Below the pieces are notes generated by a model that saw only the letters and a program-made list of their open reading frames with translations, was not told the origin of the DNA and did no database searches. Source: JACRBK01 sp964427955 (lineage in GTDB: Bacteria > Chloroflexota > Anaerolineae > Aggregatilineales > Aggregatilineaceae). Taken from it: DNA of 23,115 bases. Position numbers and translations under genes: made by a program. This document shows positions 1 through 8,554 of this stretch, piece after piece. Position 1 is the stretch's first letter. Every line of letters begins with the position of its first letter. The DNA lies in assembly GCA_964427955.1 (NCBI GenBank), contig CAYRWY010000035.1, positions 1-23,115 of the forward strand, given 5' to 3'.

Positions 1-2
1 GT

Positions 3-755
3 GCCGCACTGCCGAGTTTTTTGTTTGTTGAATGCGGCACAGCGGACGATCTGGCCCTGGTGGTCATGCTGCCCGCCGACGAGCCGATCCAACTCACTCC
101 CACGCTCAAGCCGACCAGCACCCGCCGTCCGACCCTCACCGCCAGCCGGACTCCCTACCCCACTGCTTCTTCCACGCCCACCCGCACCCCGGTCGTGACG
201 GAGATCCCGCTGAGGCAGACGGCGCTGCCCACGGCTACACTGCCGCCCACCTCGATTCCTACGGTTCTGCCGGGCGTCCCAGAGCGCATCCTGATCGATC
301 AGATCGATCTCAACGCGCCCGTGATCCCGGTCGGACAGCACGCCCTCACCCTGGACGATCAAACCTACAGCCAGTGGGACGTGCCCGACTATCGCGCCGC
401 AGGCTGGCACGAAAGTTCCGCCCGGCTGGGCGAGATCGGGAACACGGTCATCAACGGCCATCACAATATCGACGGCGAAGTCTTCCGCTATCTCTATGCG
501 CTGCAACCGGGTTCGGTCATCACCCTGGAATCGCAGCAGCAGCGCCGCTATCACTACGTGGTCGTGCAAACCATGACGCTGCCCGAAGAGGATCAGCCCG
601 TCGAAATCCGCCGCGAAAACGCCCGCTGGATATTGCCGACCTCCGACGAACGTGTTACGCTCATAACGTGCTGGCCCTACTATGCCAACACCTACCGGTT
701 GGTGGTGATCGCCCGGCCTCTCGCGGCGGTGATCCCCACCGATCCCATCCCGTAA
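3..755 (+). CDS. Sortase family transpeptidase, class D/E-like (5' partial)
   Basis: Sortases cut a sorting signal in secreted proteins and transfer the protein to the cell wall or another protein, acting outside the membrane. The frame is open to the window edge, so the N-terminus, where the membrane anchor should be, is missing; a TTG at 21 is the first possible start inside the window but no membrane segment follows it. Counting from that TTG, residues about 25-85 are a Thr/Pro/Ser-rich stalk, and the sortase fold follows. The presumed catalytic residues are visible: His147 in the INGHHN motif, Cys217 in TLITCWP, and Arg226 in TYRLVVIARP. No sorting-signal substrate is seen nearby. The stop is 19 bases before the DUF6391 gene, so the two are likely cotranscribed. 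The family is clear; the class is less certain. Confidence 0.85.
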   Translation, partial: AALPSFLFVECGTADDLALVVMLPADEPIQLTPTLKPTSTRRPTLTASRTPYPTASSTPTRTPVVTEIPLRQTALPTATLPPTSIPTVLPGVPERILIDQIDLNAPVIPVGQHALTLDDQTYSQWDVPDYRAAGWHESSARLGEIGNTVINGHHNIDGEVFRYLYALQPGSVITLESQQQRRYHYVVVQTMTLPEEDQPVEIRRENARWILPTSDERVTLITCWPYYANTYRLVVIARPLAAVIPTDPIP

Positions 756-774
756 TAGTTCAAGTGGGGATAAA

Positions 775-1329
775 ATGATCCAATTTACGGCGCTGCTCGC
801 TACCCCTCTGCTCAATATTCCGATTATCCGGCGTATCCGGCGCAATCATGGGCTGGAACACGCGACGATTCACGTCTTGAGCCATAAAATCAGCAACCAG
901 AGTATGGCGGGCCGCTCGACCAACACCGGCTTCTACCTGTACGGCAACCTCCCGACGGAAGCCGTCGAGGCGGCGGTTCAGGAGGCGCTCCAGCGGATGC
1001 GCAGCGGCGAACGCGGCCTGGCGATCCATCCCAACTGCGGCACCGGGTTGATCACCGCGGGCATGATGACCAGCATCGCCACGCTGATGGGCACCGCAGG
1101 CATGAAACACGGCCTGATGGAGAAACTCTCGCGCCTGCCTACCATCATCCTGTTGTCCACCATGTCGCTGATCCTGGCGCAGCCGCTCGGACTCTCGCTG
1201 CAACAGCATTTCACCACGCTGGGCGATCCGGGTAGCCTGGAAGTCGTCAGCATTCGCCGCTTCGAGTTCCCGATCCCGATGGCGGGACAGCGCATCACCG
1301 TGCATTTCGTGCACACGCAGGCCGGCTGA
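775..1329 (+). CDS. DUF6391 family membrane protein
   Basis: A 184-aa protein of unknown function. The N-terminal motif RRNHGLEHATIHVLS (about residues 22-36), with its His-Gly-Leu-Glu-His-Ala core, and the later HPNCGTGLITAG segment (residues about 84-95) match what I know of DUF6391 proteins of Chloroflexota and Cyanobacteria. Two hydrophobic stretches, about residues 90-105 and 120-140, suggest a membrane protein. The ATG follows GGGGA at 766-770 with only a 4-base spacer. The gene lies between the sortase gene and holA, 8 bases before the latter, which suggests one transcript. The conserved His/Glu/His pattern could bind a metal, but this is a guess; no reaction can be assigned. Confidence 0.75.
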   Translation: MIQFTALLATPLLNIPIIRRIRRNHGLEHATIHVLSHKISNQSMAGRSTNTGFYLYGNLPTEAVEAAVQEALQRMRSGERGLAIHPNCGTGLITAGMMTSIATLMGTAGMKHGLMEKLSRLPTIILLSTMSLILAQPLGLSLQQHFTTLGDPGSLEVVSIRRFEFPIPMAGQRITVHFVHTQAG

Positions 1330-1337
1330 TCGCGCTC

Positions 1338-2327
1338 ATGAGCAAACGCGCCCCCACCTTCTACGTCCTGCACGGCCCGGATGACTTTAGCTGCCAGGCC
1401 CAACTGCACGCCATGCGCGCGCAGATGGGCGATCCGTCGATGGCCGAACTCAACACCACCGTGCTGGACGGCAAATCCGCCACCGCCGCCGATGTCCTGT
1501 CTTCAGCACGATCCATGCCGTTTCTCAGCGACAAACGGCTGGTGATCGTCGAAGGGATGCTGGCGTGGCGCGCGCGCAAAGGGGCCGGAAAAAACGACAA
1601 AGCCGAGCTGGAAACGCTGGCCGAGGGGTTGGCCGATCTGCCGGAATGGGCGCGGGTGGTCTTCGTCGAGCGCGACACCCTGCCGGACAAAAACCTGATT
1701 TTGCAGCAGGCCAAAACACTGCCCGGCGGCTATCATAAAGAGTTCAACCCGCCGCGCAACCCGGTGCAGTGGATCACCACACAGGCTCACGAGGCCTACG
1801 GAGCGGAGATCGAGCGCCCGGCGGCGATGGCCCTGGCGGCAGTGATCGGCGAGGATCTGCGCGCTGCCGACAGCGAGATCGCCAAGCTGGCAACGTATGT
1901 GGGCGGCGAGCGCCCGATCAGCGAGGCGGATGTCCGGCTGCTCACGTCGTACAAAGCCGAAGTCGAAGTCTTCGACATGGTGGACGCGCTCGGCAAGCGC
2001 GACGGCGCGACCGCCTCCCGGCTGCTGCACCGCCTGCTCGACCAGGACGAGCCGCTGAAGCTGTTCGCCCTGATGATCCGCCAGTTTCGCCTGCTGCTCC
2101 TGGCTCGCGAGCACCTGAACAACGGCGGCAGCGCCGGTCAGCTCGCCCAGGCCATCGGCGTGCCCCCCTTCGTGGCAGAGAAGATCGCCGGGCAGGTGCG
2201 GGCGTTTTCGCTGGAACAACTGGAACAAATCTATCATTTTTTGCTCGATACCGATCTCGGCATCAAAACCGGCAAGGTCGAGGACGTGCTGGCGCTCGAT
2301 CTGCTGGTCGCAGGAATAGCCTCCTAA
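1338..2327 (+). CDS. holA: DNA polymerase III subunit delta (HolA)
   Basis: The delta subunit of the clamp loader opens the beta sliding clamp during replication. The 329-aa length is typical. The N-terminus (TFYVLHGPDDF, residues 6-16) matches the delta P-loop-like strand, where the family has lost a real Walker A. The middle region with MPFLSDKRLVIVEG (residues about 60-73) and the C-terminal collar domain, with the LKLFALMIRQFRLLLLARE stretch (residues about 239-257), are characteristic of HolA. The start lies 8 bases after the DUF6391 stop without a clear Shine-Dalgarno sequence, so translational coupling is plausible. A hairpin at 2362-2385 follows the stop codon. Confidence 0.93.
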   Translation: MSKRAPTFYVLHGPDDFSCQAQLHAMRAQMGDPSMAELNTTVLDGKSATAADVLSSARSMPFLSDKRLVIVEGMLAWRARKGAGKNDKAELETLAEGLADLPEWARVVFVERDTLPDKNLILQQAKTLPGGYHKEFNPPRNPVQWITTQAHEAYGAEIERPAAMALAAVIGEDLRAADSEIAKLATYVGGERPISEADVRLLTSYKAEVEVFDMVDALGKRDGATASRLLHRLLDQDEPLKLFALMIRQFRLLLLAREHLNNGGSAGQLAQAIGVPPFVAEKIAGQVRAFSLEQLEQIYHFLLDTDLGIKTGKVEDVLALDLLVAGIAS

Positions 2328-2361
2328 TTAATCCCCCATTTTTTAGGGCACCCGGTGGACC

Positions 2362-2385
2362 CGCCTGCGTGTAACTTTGCAGGCG
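2362..2385 (+). terminator. Candidate intrinsic terminator after holA
   Basis: A perfect 7-bp stem (CGCCTGC at 2362-2368 with GCAGGCG at 2379-2385) and a 10-base loop, followed only by TTTGAT. The T-tract is weak, so termination may be partial. It lies between holA and the next gene. Confidence 0.5.
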
Positions 2386-2443
2386 TTTGATGCGTATACA
2401 ACATAGATTTGACTGCTCATCGCACAAACAAAGAGGTCACGCT

Positions 2444-2719
2444 ATGTTTTCCCATCCTGTATGCGGTTGTCTGCAATGTCTCTGGGTGCTCATTGTCGGC
2501 GGAACCGCGGGCTATCTGGCCGGGCTGGTGATCCGTGGAAAAGGCTACAATCCCGTCGGCAACGTGCTGCTGGGCATGGCGGGCTTTTTCGTCGGGAGTT
2601 TCCTGTTTGGCCGATTAGGGAACGCCGGTATCTGCGGCGCGATCATTGTGTCGCTGTTAGGGGCCATTGTCTTGATCGTCGGCGTGCGCCTGGTCTTGGA
2701 TCAGGATTTCGCACGATGA
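2444..2719 (+). CDS. GlsB/YeaQ/YmgE family stress-response membrane protein
   Basis: A 91-aa integral membrane protein of the transglycosylase-associated (GlsB/YeaQ/YmgE) family, small proteins often linked to stress but of unknown molecular function. The family pattern GYLAGLVIRGKGYNPVGN, followed by GFFVGSFLFGRLG, is clear, and there are three hydrophobic segments. The ATG at 2444 is preferred over upstream in-frame starts because AGAGG at 2432-2436 sits 7 bases before it and the preceding 19 residues are polar and unlike the family. The short N-terminus carries CGC and another Cys (VCGCLQC), which is unusual for the family and could bind metal or form disulfides. It lies 26 bases upstream of the STAS gene, possibly in one transcript. 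Confidence 0.85.
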   Translation: MFSHPVCGCLQCLWVLIVGGTAGYLAGLVIRGKGYNPVGNVLLGMAGFFVGSFLFGRLGNAGICGAIIVSLLGAIVLIVGVRLVLDQDFAR

Positions 2720-2745
2720 TCGGGTAGATCAAGTGAGGTGGGGGT

Positions 2746-3141
2746 ATGGCAAGCATGTTGTCAAGATGGGTGGATCGCGAGCCGGATCGCGTCCTGGTGG
2801 TGGAGATCATCGGGCGCATCGATTCCGATAACGCGGTCTTGCTCACCCTGGACGTCGAAAATGCGCTGGCCGAGGATCGCAACCGGGTGATCCTCGACCT
2901 GAGCGGCGTGTACTACATGAACAGCGCCGGGCTGCGCGAGCTGGTGCAGGTCTGGAAGCGCACCCAGCAGTCCGGCGGAAATTTGAGCATCGTCAATCCC
3001 TCGCCCTACGTGCAAAAAATGCTGGAGATGGTGGGGCTGGACAGCGTGATCACGATCTACCATGATCCCTCGTGGAACACCGCCATGCGCCCCAGTGTGC
3101 TTACGCCGGGCGTCCAACGCTACACCCGCTATTATTCCTAG
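2746..3141 (+). CDS. STAS-domain anti-sigma factor antagonist
   Basis: A 131-aa single STAS-domain protein of the SpoIIAA/RsbV type. These bind anti-sigma factor kinases and release a sigma factor in partner-switching systems. The core motif DLSGVYYMNSAGLREL is present, and Ser60 in NSAG is in the position of the serine normally phosphorylated by the partner kinase. GAGG at 2735-2738 with a 7-base spacer supports this ATG. After the STAS core (about residue 105) there is a tail of about 25 residues rich in Arg, Tyr and Ser. No anti-sigma kinase or PP2C phosphatase gene is found in the window. The stop codon overlaps the stop of the convergent MBL gene in a CTAG palindrome at 3138-3141. Confidence 0.9.
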   Translation: MASMLSRWVDREPDRVLVVEIIGRIDSDNAVLLTLDVENALAEDRNRVILDLSGVYYMNSAGLRELVQVWKRTQQSGGNLSIVNPSPYVQKMLEMVGLDSVITIYHDPSWNTAMRPSVLTPGVQRYTRYYS

Positions 3142-3830
3142 AGTGCTGCCAGCAAGGTTTTGATCCCGCCGGGATCGCTGGCGGCCTGCCACACCGGGCC
3201 ATGCCCCACGCAGATGACCGCCGGATCGAGGGCCAGCGCAGCCTGGGCGCTGTGCTTGATCTGCGCCACATCCAGGGTAATCCGCAGCGGGGATAAGCTC
3301 AGCCCGTGCTGCATGTTCAACAGATCGCCCGCAAAAAGCACGCGCTCCCGTTCCCAGAAATAGGCTGTATGCTCCGACGTATGCCCCGGCGTGCGGATAA
3401 CCCGTATGCCCCCGGCGAGGGGCAGCACCTGGCCGTCTTCGACCACCTGCCCGGCCTCGACGGGCGCGCGGAATAGATAGCTGAGGGTCGTGGTAAGCAG
3501 ACTCATCGGCGGCTTGATGTGCACCGGATTGCCACGCCGCCGAATGTATCCAACCGACCCGGCACTGGCATACACCGCCGCGCCGGTGGCCTTGACCAAC
3601 GCTTTCAACCCGCCAATATGGTCGAAATCAGTGTGCGTGATCAGAATGTGTCTGACATCGTGCGGGGTGCGGCCCAGGGCTTCCACCAGCTTCAGAATCC
3701 GTTTGGTTGAACCCGGCAGCCCGGCGTCGACGATCGTCACACCGGACTCGCCGCCGTCTACCACGAACACGTTCACGGCCCCCAGCAAACCATAGAGACC
3801 CGGCGCATAGGCCTGGGGCTGCTCTGACAT
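3138..3830 (-). CDS. MBL-fold metallo-hydrolase
   Basis: A 230-aa metallo-beta-lactamase-fold hydrolase; substrate unknown. Likely metal ligands are visible in order: His66, Asp68, Asp70 and His71 in THTDFDHIGG, His150 in TPGHTSEH, Asp169 in FAGDLLN, and His210 in VGHGP. The second His of the usual HxHxDH motif is Asp68 here. The ATG at 3830 is chosen over one 36 bases upstream because AAGGAGG lies 6 bases before it. A perfect TATAAT lies upstream on this strand (3865-3870). It diverges from kbl and converges with the STAS gene. The fold resembles glyoxalase II-like and lactonase-like enzymes, but neither activity can be assigned. Confidence 0.88.
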   Translation of the reverse strand: MSEQPQAYAPGLYGLLGAVNVFVVDGGESGVTIVDAGLPGSTKRILKLVEALGRTPHDVRHILITHTDFDHIGGLKALVKATGAAVYASAGSVGYIRRRGNPVHIKPPMSLLTTTLSYLFRAPVEAGQVVEDGQVLPLAGGIRVIRTPGHTSEHTAYFWERERVLFAGDLLNMQHGLSLSPLRITLDVAQIKHSAQAALALDPAVICVGHGPVWQAASDPGGIKTLLAAL

Positions 3831-3864
3831 ACGCTCCTCCTTGACGCACTGCTTCACACTGCTC

Positions 3865-3870
3865 ATTATA
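3865..3870 (-). promoter_or_regulatory. -10 element for the MBL hydrolase gene
   Basis: A perfect TATAAT on the minus strand, about 35 bases before the start codon at 3830. No convincing -35 was found at 16-18 bases. The region where a -35 would sit (about 3888-3893) overlaps the -10 of the divergent kbl promoter. Confidence 0.55.
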
Positions 3871-3878
3871 CTTCGGCG

Positions 3879-3889
3879 TGTGTTACAAT
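3879..3889 (+). promoter_or_regulatory. Extended -10 promoter for kbl
   Basis: TGTGTTACAAT has the TGn extension plus a TACAAT hexamer, 60 bases before the kbl start. It shares the TGTGnTAnnnT pattern with four other promoters in this window and overlaps the divergent MBL promoter. Confidence 0.5.
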
Positions 3890-3949
3890 ACAGGCAGGTT
3901 GTTTTGCCTTAAATTTTTTAGCAAAAAGATTGCGAGGAGCATTTTAGCG

Positions 3950-5134
<1,185 letters not shown>

Positions 5135-5153
5135 ACTGGCCGGAAACACAGAG

Positions 5154-5186
5154 AAGCCCGGGGGGCGATCCTCCGGGCTTTTTGAT
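5154..5186 (+). terminator. Rho-independent terminator after kbl
   Basis: An 11-bp stem (5154-5164 with 5170-5180, one G-U pair) with a 5-base loop GCGAT, followed by TTTTTGATTT. It lies in the convergent gap with the 110-aa gene ending at 5201. Confidence 0.88.
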
Positions 5187-5200
5187 TTCTGAAAAAACGC

Positions 5201-5533
5201 TTACAGTTGAAAACCTTGTTTGAAACGAACAGTCTTGTGGCTGTAATTGACGACGTGGTCCAGCAGCTTACTTTCGAGTTCCGTCCACTTGTCACTGGTC
5301 AAGATCGTCTGGATGGTTTCCAGTTCTTCGGCCACATATTCGACCTGGCGCACCGGGTGATTTTCGCCGGTCTCGCCCGGAATGGTGTGGAAGGCCCGGA
5401 ACAAGTACAGTCCCATCTCTTGCAAGGCGGGGACCATCTCGTTCATCACGAACTCGTAATACGTCTCCGATTCCGGGGACATGGGATCGTAATACAAAAT
5501 CAGCTTGAACCGCGGAATCACGTGTTTGGTCAT
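5201..5533 (-). CDS. Conserved hypothetical protein, NIPSNAP/dimeric alpha-beta barrel-like
   Basis: A 110-aa soluble protein. The pattern of an opening beta strand (FKLILYYDP), a helix with Tyr/Glu residues (SETYYEFVMNEMVPALQEMGL), a strand and a second acidic helix resembles small ferredoxin-like dimeric alpha-beta barrel proteins (NIPSNAP/EthD-like). This is an inference from the pattern, not a recognised family. ATG at 5533 is preferred over an upstream start because the extra 69 residues would run through the end of amrS in another frame and are Arg-rich. GAAGGAA lies about 11 bases before the start. It begins 31 bases after amrS ends, so the two are probably one operon. Confidence 0.7.
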   Translation of the reverse strand: MTKHVIPRFKLILYYDPMSPESETYYEFVMNEMVPALQEMGLYLFRAFHTIPGETGENHPVRQVEYVAEELETIQTILTSDKWTELESKLLDHVVNYSHKTVRFKQGFQL

Positions 5534-5564
5534 AAGCGCGTGCGTTCCTTCTCGTAGCCCTGGA

Positions 5565-6635
5565 TCATTGCCAAATACCGGGAATCCGCGTGCCACAGTC
5601 CGGACAGATCCCCCCCGTGCGAGCCAGCCGGTTCTCTTGAACCATAAAGCCGTAGCGCCGAACCAGCGTGCGCTGACACCCCGGACAGCGCGTATTTTCC
5701 CACTCTTCCGTCCGGCCCGGAATATTGCCCGAATAAACATAGTTCAACCCGGCTTCGGTCCCGATTTCCGCCGCCCGGACCAGCGTTGGGGCGGGGGTAC
5801 GGTCCCGATCGGTCATTTTGTAGTCCGGGTGGAACGCCGTGATGTGCCACGGAATATCCGGCGATACACTGCGGATATAGCGCGCCGCGTCCCACAGTTC
5901 CTCGCTGCTGTCGTTGAAGCCGGGCACGATCAGCGTCAGCACTTCCAGCCAGATTCCGGCCTCATAGACTGCCTTGATCGTATCCAGGACATTGTGCAGA
6001 ACGCCGCCTAGTTCCTGGCGGTAATGGCGATCCTGCATGGTTTTGAGATCGATCTTGTAGCCGTCCAGCCAGGGCTGGAGGTAGCGAATCACTTCCGGCG
6101 TGCCGTTGCCGTTCGACACGTAGAATGTCCGCATTCCGGCTTGCCGGGCTTTCTTGAAAATTTCGACGGCCCACTCCGTCGTGATCAACGGTTCGTTGTA
6201 GGTACTGGCGACGGCGCGTGTACGGCGGCTTTTGCCCAGATCGATCAGATCGTCCGCCGTCATCGGGATGAACTCGCGCCCGGCGGCCTCGTCGCGCAAG
6301 GTCTGGGAGATCTCCCAGTTCTGGCAGTAGCTGCACCGAAAATCGCAGCCCAGCATCCCAAAGCTCAGGATCGTCGCACCGGGCAGGACGTGAAAGAACG
6401 GCTTCTTTTCGATGGGATCGATTTGCAGCGCCCCCAGGTAGTTGTGCGGCACACGCAGCGTCCCACCGTCGTTGTAGCGCACTTTACAGATGCCGCGCCG
6501 ACCGTCTTTGAGCAGGCAGCGATGGCCGCAAGCGACGCAGCGGATCTTTTTCTCTGCGGCGTCGACCACCTCGAACAGCTCCCCGGGCTGAGACATCCGG
6601 TCGAGCTGCTGCTGCAAACTCAGTGCCGTTGGCAT
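5565..6635 (-). CDS. amrS: AmmeMemoRadiSam system radical SAM enzyme (AmrS)
   Basis: A 356-aa radical SAM enzyme of the AmrS family, related to pyruvate formate-lyase activating enzymes; its reaction is not established as far as I know. The radical SAM 4Fe-4S motif is CDFRCSYC (Cys97, Cys101, Cys104). Before it is a second Cys cluster (Cys33, 36, 40, 50). The C-terminus has a ribbon-like set of CxxC pairs (Cys317/320 and 344/347) and ends with IPGIW, typical of this family. The usual partners, AMMECR1 and Memo domain proteins, are absent here. An extended -10 (TGTGCTAAAGT) lies 34 bases upstream, after the recN terminator, so amrS with the 110-aa gene likely forms its own operon. Confidence 0.93.
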   Translation of the reverse strand: MPTALSLQQQLDRMSQPGELFEVVDAAEKKIRCVACGHRCLLKDGRRGICKVRYNDGGTLRVPHNYLGALQIDPIEKKPFFHVLPGATILSFGMLGCDFRCSYCQNWEISQTLRDEAAGREFIPMTADDLIDLGKSRRTRAVASTYNEPLITTEWAVEIFKKARQAGMRTFYVSNGNGTPEVIRYLQPWLDGYKIDLKTMQDRHYRQELGGVLHNVLDTIKAVYEAGIWLEVLTLIVPGFNDSSEELWDAARYIRSVSPDIPWHITAFHPDYKMTDRDRTPAPTLVRAAEIGTEAGLNYVYSGNIPGRTEEWENTRCPGCQRTLVRRYGFMVQENRLARTGGICPDCGTRIPGIWQ

Positions 6636-6668
6636 GATTCTTCGCTCCGTGCGCTGGTTGTCGATCAG

Positions 6669-6679
6669 ACTTTAGCACA
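6669..6679 (-). promoter_or_regulatory. Extended -10 promoter for amrS
   Basis: TGTGCTAAAGT on the minus strand: the TGn extension with TAAAGT, 33 bases before the amrS ATG. No good -35 is seen, as is usual for extended -10 promoters. Confidence 0.5.
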
Positions 6680-6713
6680 AACCTACGCGGAACGCCTTAT
6701 GAAATTTGGGGCG

Positions 6714-6747
6714 TCTGCCACAACAAAACCAGGCCGGAGCCTGGTTT
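6714..6747 (-). terminator. Rho-independent terminator after recN
   Basis: A perfect 9-bp stem (AAACCAGGC at 6726-6734 with GCCTGGTTT at 6739-6747) and a 4-base loop. Read on the minus strand it is followed by TTTTGTTGTGG. It lies 32 bases past the recN stop. Confidence 0.82.
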
Positions 6748-6779
6748 CGGACGAAGCTCAACTGGAATAGATTGGGCGG

Positions 6780-8525
6780 CTAGACCGCTTCCAACCGGCG
6801 GCCCTCTTTGGTACGGCGGGCCAGCATAAGAATGTCGTAGGCGCTCTGCCGGGCGCTGCTCGTCTCGGCCCCCAACATTTCCGCCAGTTCCTCAACCCGC
6901 CCCTGGTCATCCAGCCGCCGGACGCGTGTCACGGTACGGCCCGCCTGGGCCTGCTTGCTCACCTTGTAATGCGCGTCGCCAAAACCCGCCAACTGGGCCA
7001 GGTGGGTCACGACGAGCACCTGGTGCGTATCCGAAAGCTGCCACAGCTTTTGGCCGACAATCGACCCAACCCGCCCGCCGATCCCCTGATCGATTTCATC
7101 AAAGATGAGCGTCGGCACCTGGTCGGCGTGCGACAATACACTCTTGAGCGCCAGCATGATCCGCGCGGTTTCGCCGCCGGAGGCAACCTTTGCCAGCGGG
7201 CGCAGCGGCTCCCCGACATTGGCCGCCATGTAGAACTCGACCTGATCCACGCCGGTCGAGGTGAAGGCCAGCCGCCGGTCGCCAAAATAGCAGCCTTCCA
7301 GGTCGTCCTCGTGCGCGATGCGGACCTCGAAGCGCGCGCCCTGCATCTTGAGATCGCCCAATTCAGCCGTGATCGCCTGAGTCAGGTGCTCGCCAACGCG
7401 CTGGCGCTCCGCGTTCAGCTTGACGGACAGCTCCCCGATGTGGTGCAGCAGCCGGTCCTCGTGCTCGCGCAGTTCGGCCAACCGCTCCTCGCTGTGCGTG
7501 ATGGTATCGAGTTCCGCCTGCGCTTTGTCGGCATAGACCAGCACCGCTTCAACCGAACCGCCGTATTTGCGCTTCAAGCGGGTGAAAACCTCGATCCGAT
7601 CCTCAATCTCGTTCAGCCGGTGCGGATCGTATTCGACACTGTCGCGGTACTGGCGCACCGCGCGCGCCAACTCCTGCACCTGCACACTTAGATTATCCGC
7701 CAACTGGGCCGTATCCTGGATGGTCGGATCGAGACGCACCAGCCGGGACAGCACTATCGACACCTGGGACAGCAAATCCTCGGCCCCGGACGCCTCGCCG
7801 AGATCGCTGGACAGGGCATACTGTGCCTCGGTGGCCAGTTCGGCGATTTTCTCAGCATTGACCTGCCGGTTGCGTTCCTGGGCCAGCTCGGTTTCTTCTT
7901 CGGGGCGCGGATCGGCGGTCCGGATTTCTTGAATCTGGTATTGCAGCATATCGACACGCCGGGCCAGCGCGGCCTCGTCGGTCAGGAGACTCTTGATCTC
8001 GGCCCGTACCTGCCCCAACTCGTGCACGACTTTTTGCAGGGTGTGCCGCTCGTCTTCCAGCCCGGCATAGCGATCCAGCAGGAAGAGATGCTCGACCGGC
8101 TTGAGCAGCGAGAGGTGCTCGCTCTGCCCGTGAATATCGACCAACATCCCGCCGATCTCGCGGTACACCGCCAGGCTGCACATCACGCCGTTGACGCGGG
8201 CCTGGCCGCGCCCGCTGGAGCGCACCTCACGTGTGAGCACGATCTCTTCAGCGGACTCGCCTTCCAGACCTTCCGCTTCGAGCAGCGGCTTAAGCCCGGT
8301 TTGCAGGCGCGGCAGCAGGGCAAACGTGCCTTCCACGATGGCGCGATCCGTGCCCGCGCGCACCAGTGTGACGTCCGAGCGTTCACCCAACAGCAGGTTC
8401 ACCGCATCCACAATGATCGATTTCCCGGCCCCGGTCTCGCCCGTGATAGCCAGAAAACCGGGGTCGAATTCCAGGGTCAATTCGTCGATGATGGCGAAAT
8501 CTTTAATCCACAGTTGTCGCAGCAT
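6780..8525 (-). CDS. recN: DNA repair protein RecN
   Basis: An SMC-like ATPase that acts early in double-strand break repair, in the cytoplasm on DNA. The 581-aa length is slightly longer than usual. The N-terminus has Walker A GETGAGKS (residues 29-36). The middle is a long helical coiled-coil region (about residues 150-380) rich in Glu, Arg and Gln. The C-terminus has the ABC signature VASGGETARIMLALK and Walker B TLIFDEIDQGIGG, which are diagnostic of RecN. It is the last gene of a three-gene operon with nadK and a zinc-binding membrane protein, starting 29 bases after the latter; a terminator follows. nadK-recN linkage is common in bacteria. Confidence 0.97.
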   Translation of the reverse strand: MLRQLWIKDFAIIDELTLEFDPGFLAITGETGAGKSIIVDAVNLLLGERSDVTLVRAGTDRAIVEGTFALLPRLQTGLKPLLEAEGLEGESAEEIVLTREVRSSGRGQARVNGVMCSLAVYREIGGMLVDIHGQSEHLSLLKPVEHLFLLDRYAGLEDERHTLQKVVHELGQVRAEIKSLLTDEAALARRVDMLQYQIQEIRTADPRPEEETELAQERNRQVNAEKIAELATEAQYALSSDLGEASGAEDLLSQVSIVLSRLVRLDPTIQDTAQLADNLSVQVQELARAVRQYRDSVEYDPHRLNEIEDRIEVFTRLKRKYGGSVEAVLVYADKAQAELDTITHSEERLAELREHEDRLLHHIGELSVKLNAERQRVGEHLTQAITAELGDLKMQGARFEVRIAHEDDLEGCYFGDRRLAFTSTGVDQVEFYMAANVGEPLRPLAKVASGGETARIMLALKSVLSHADQVPTLIFDEIDQGIGGRVGSIVGQKLWQLSDTHQVLVVTHLAQLAGFGDAHYKVSKQAQAGRTVTRVRRLDDQGRVEELAEMLGAETSSARQSAYDILMLARRTKEGRRLEAV

Positions 8526-8554
8526 AAGCGTTAGCCTGTCTCAGATCGAACATA

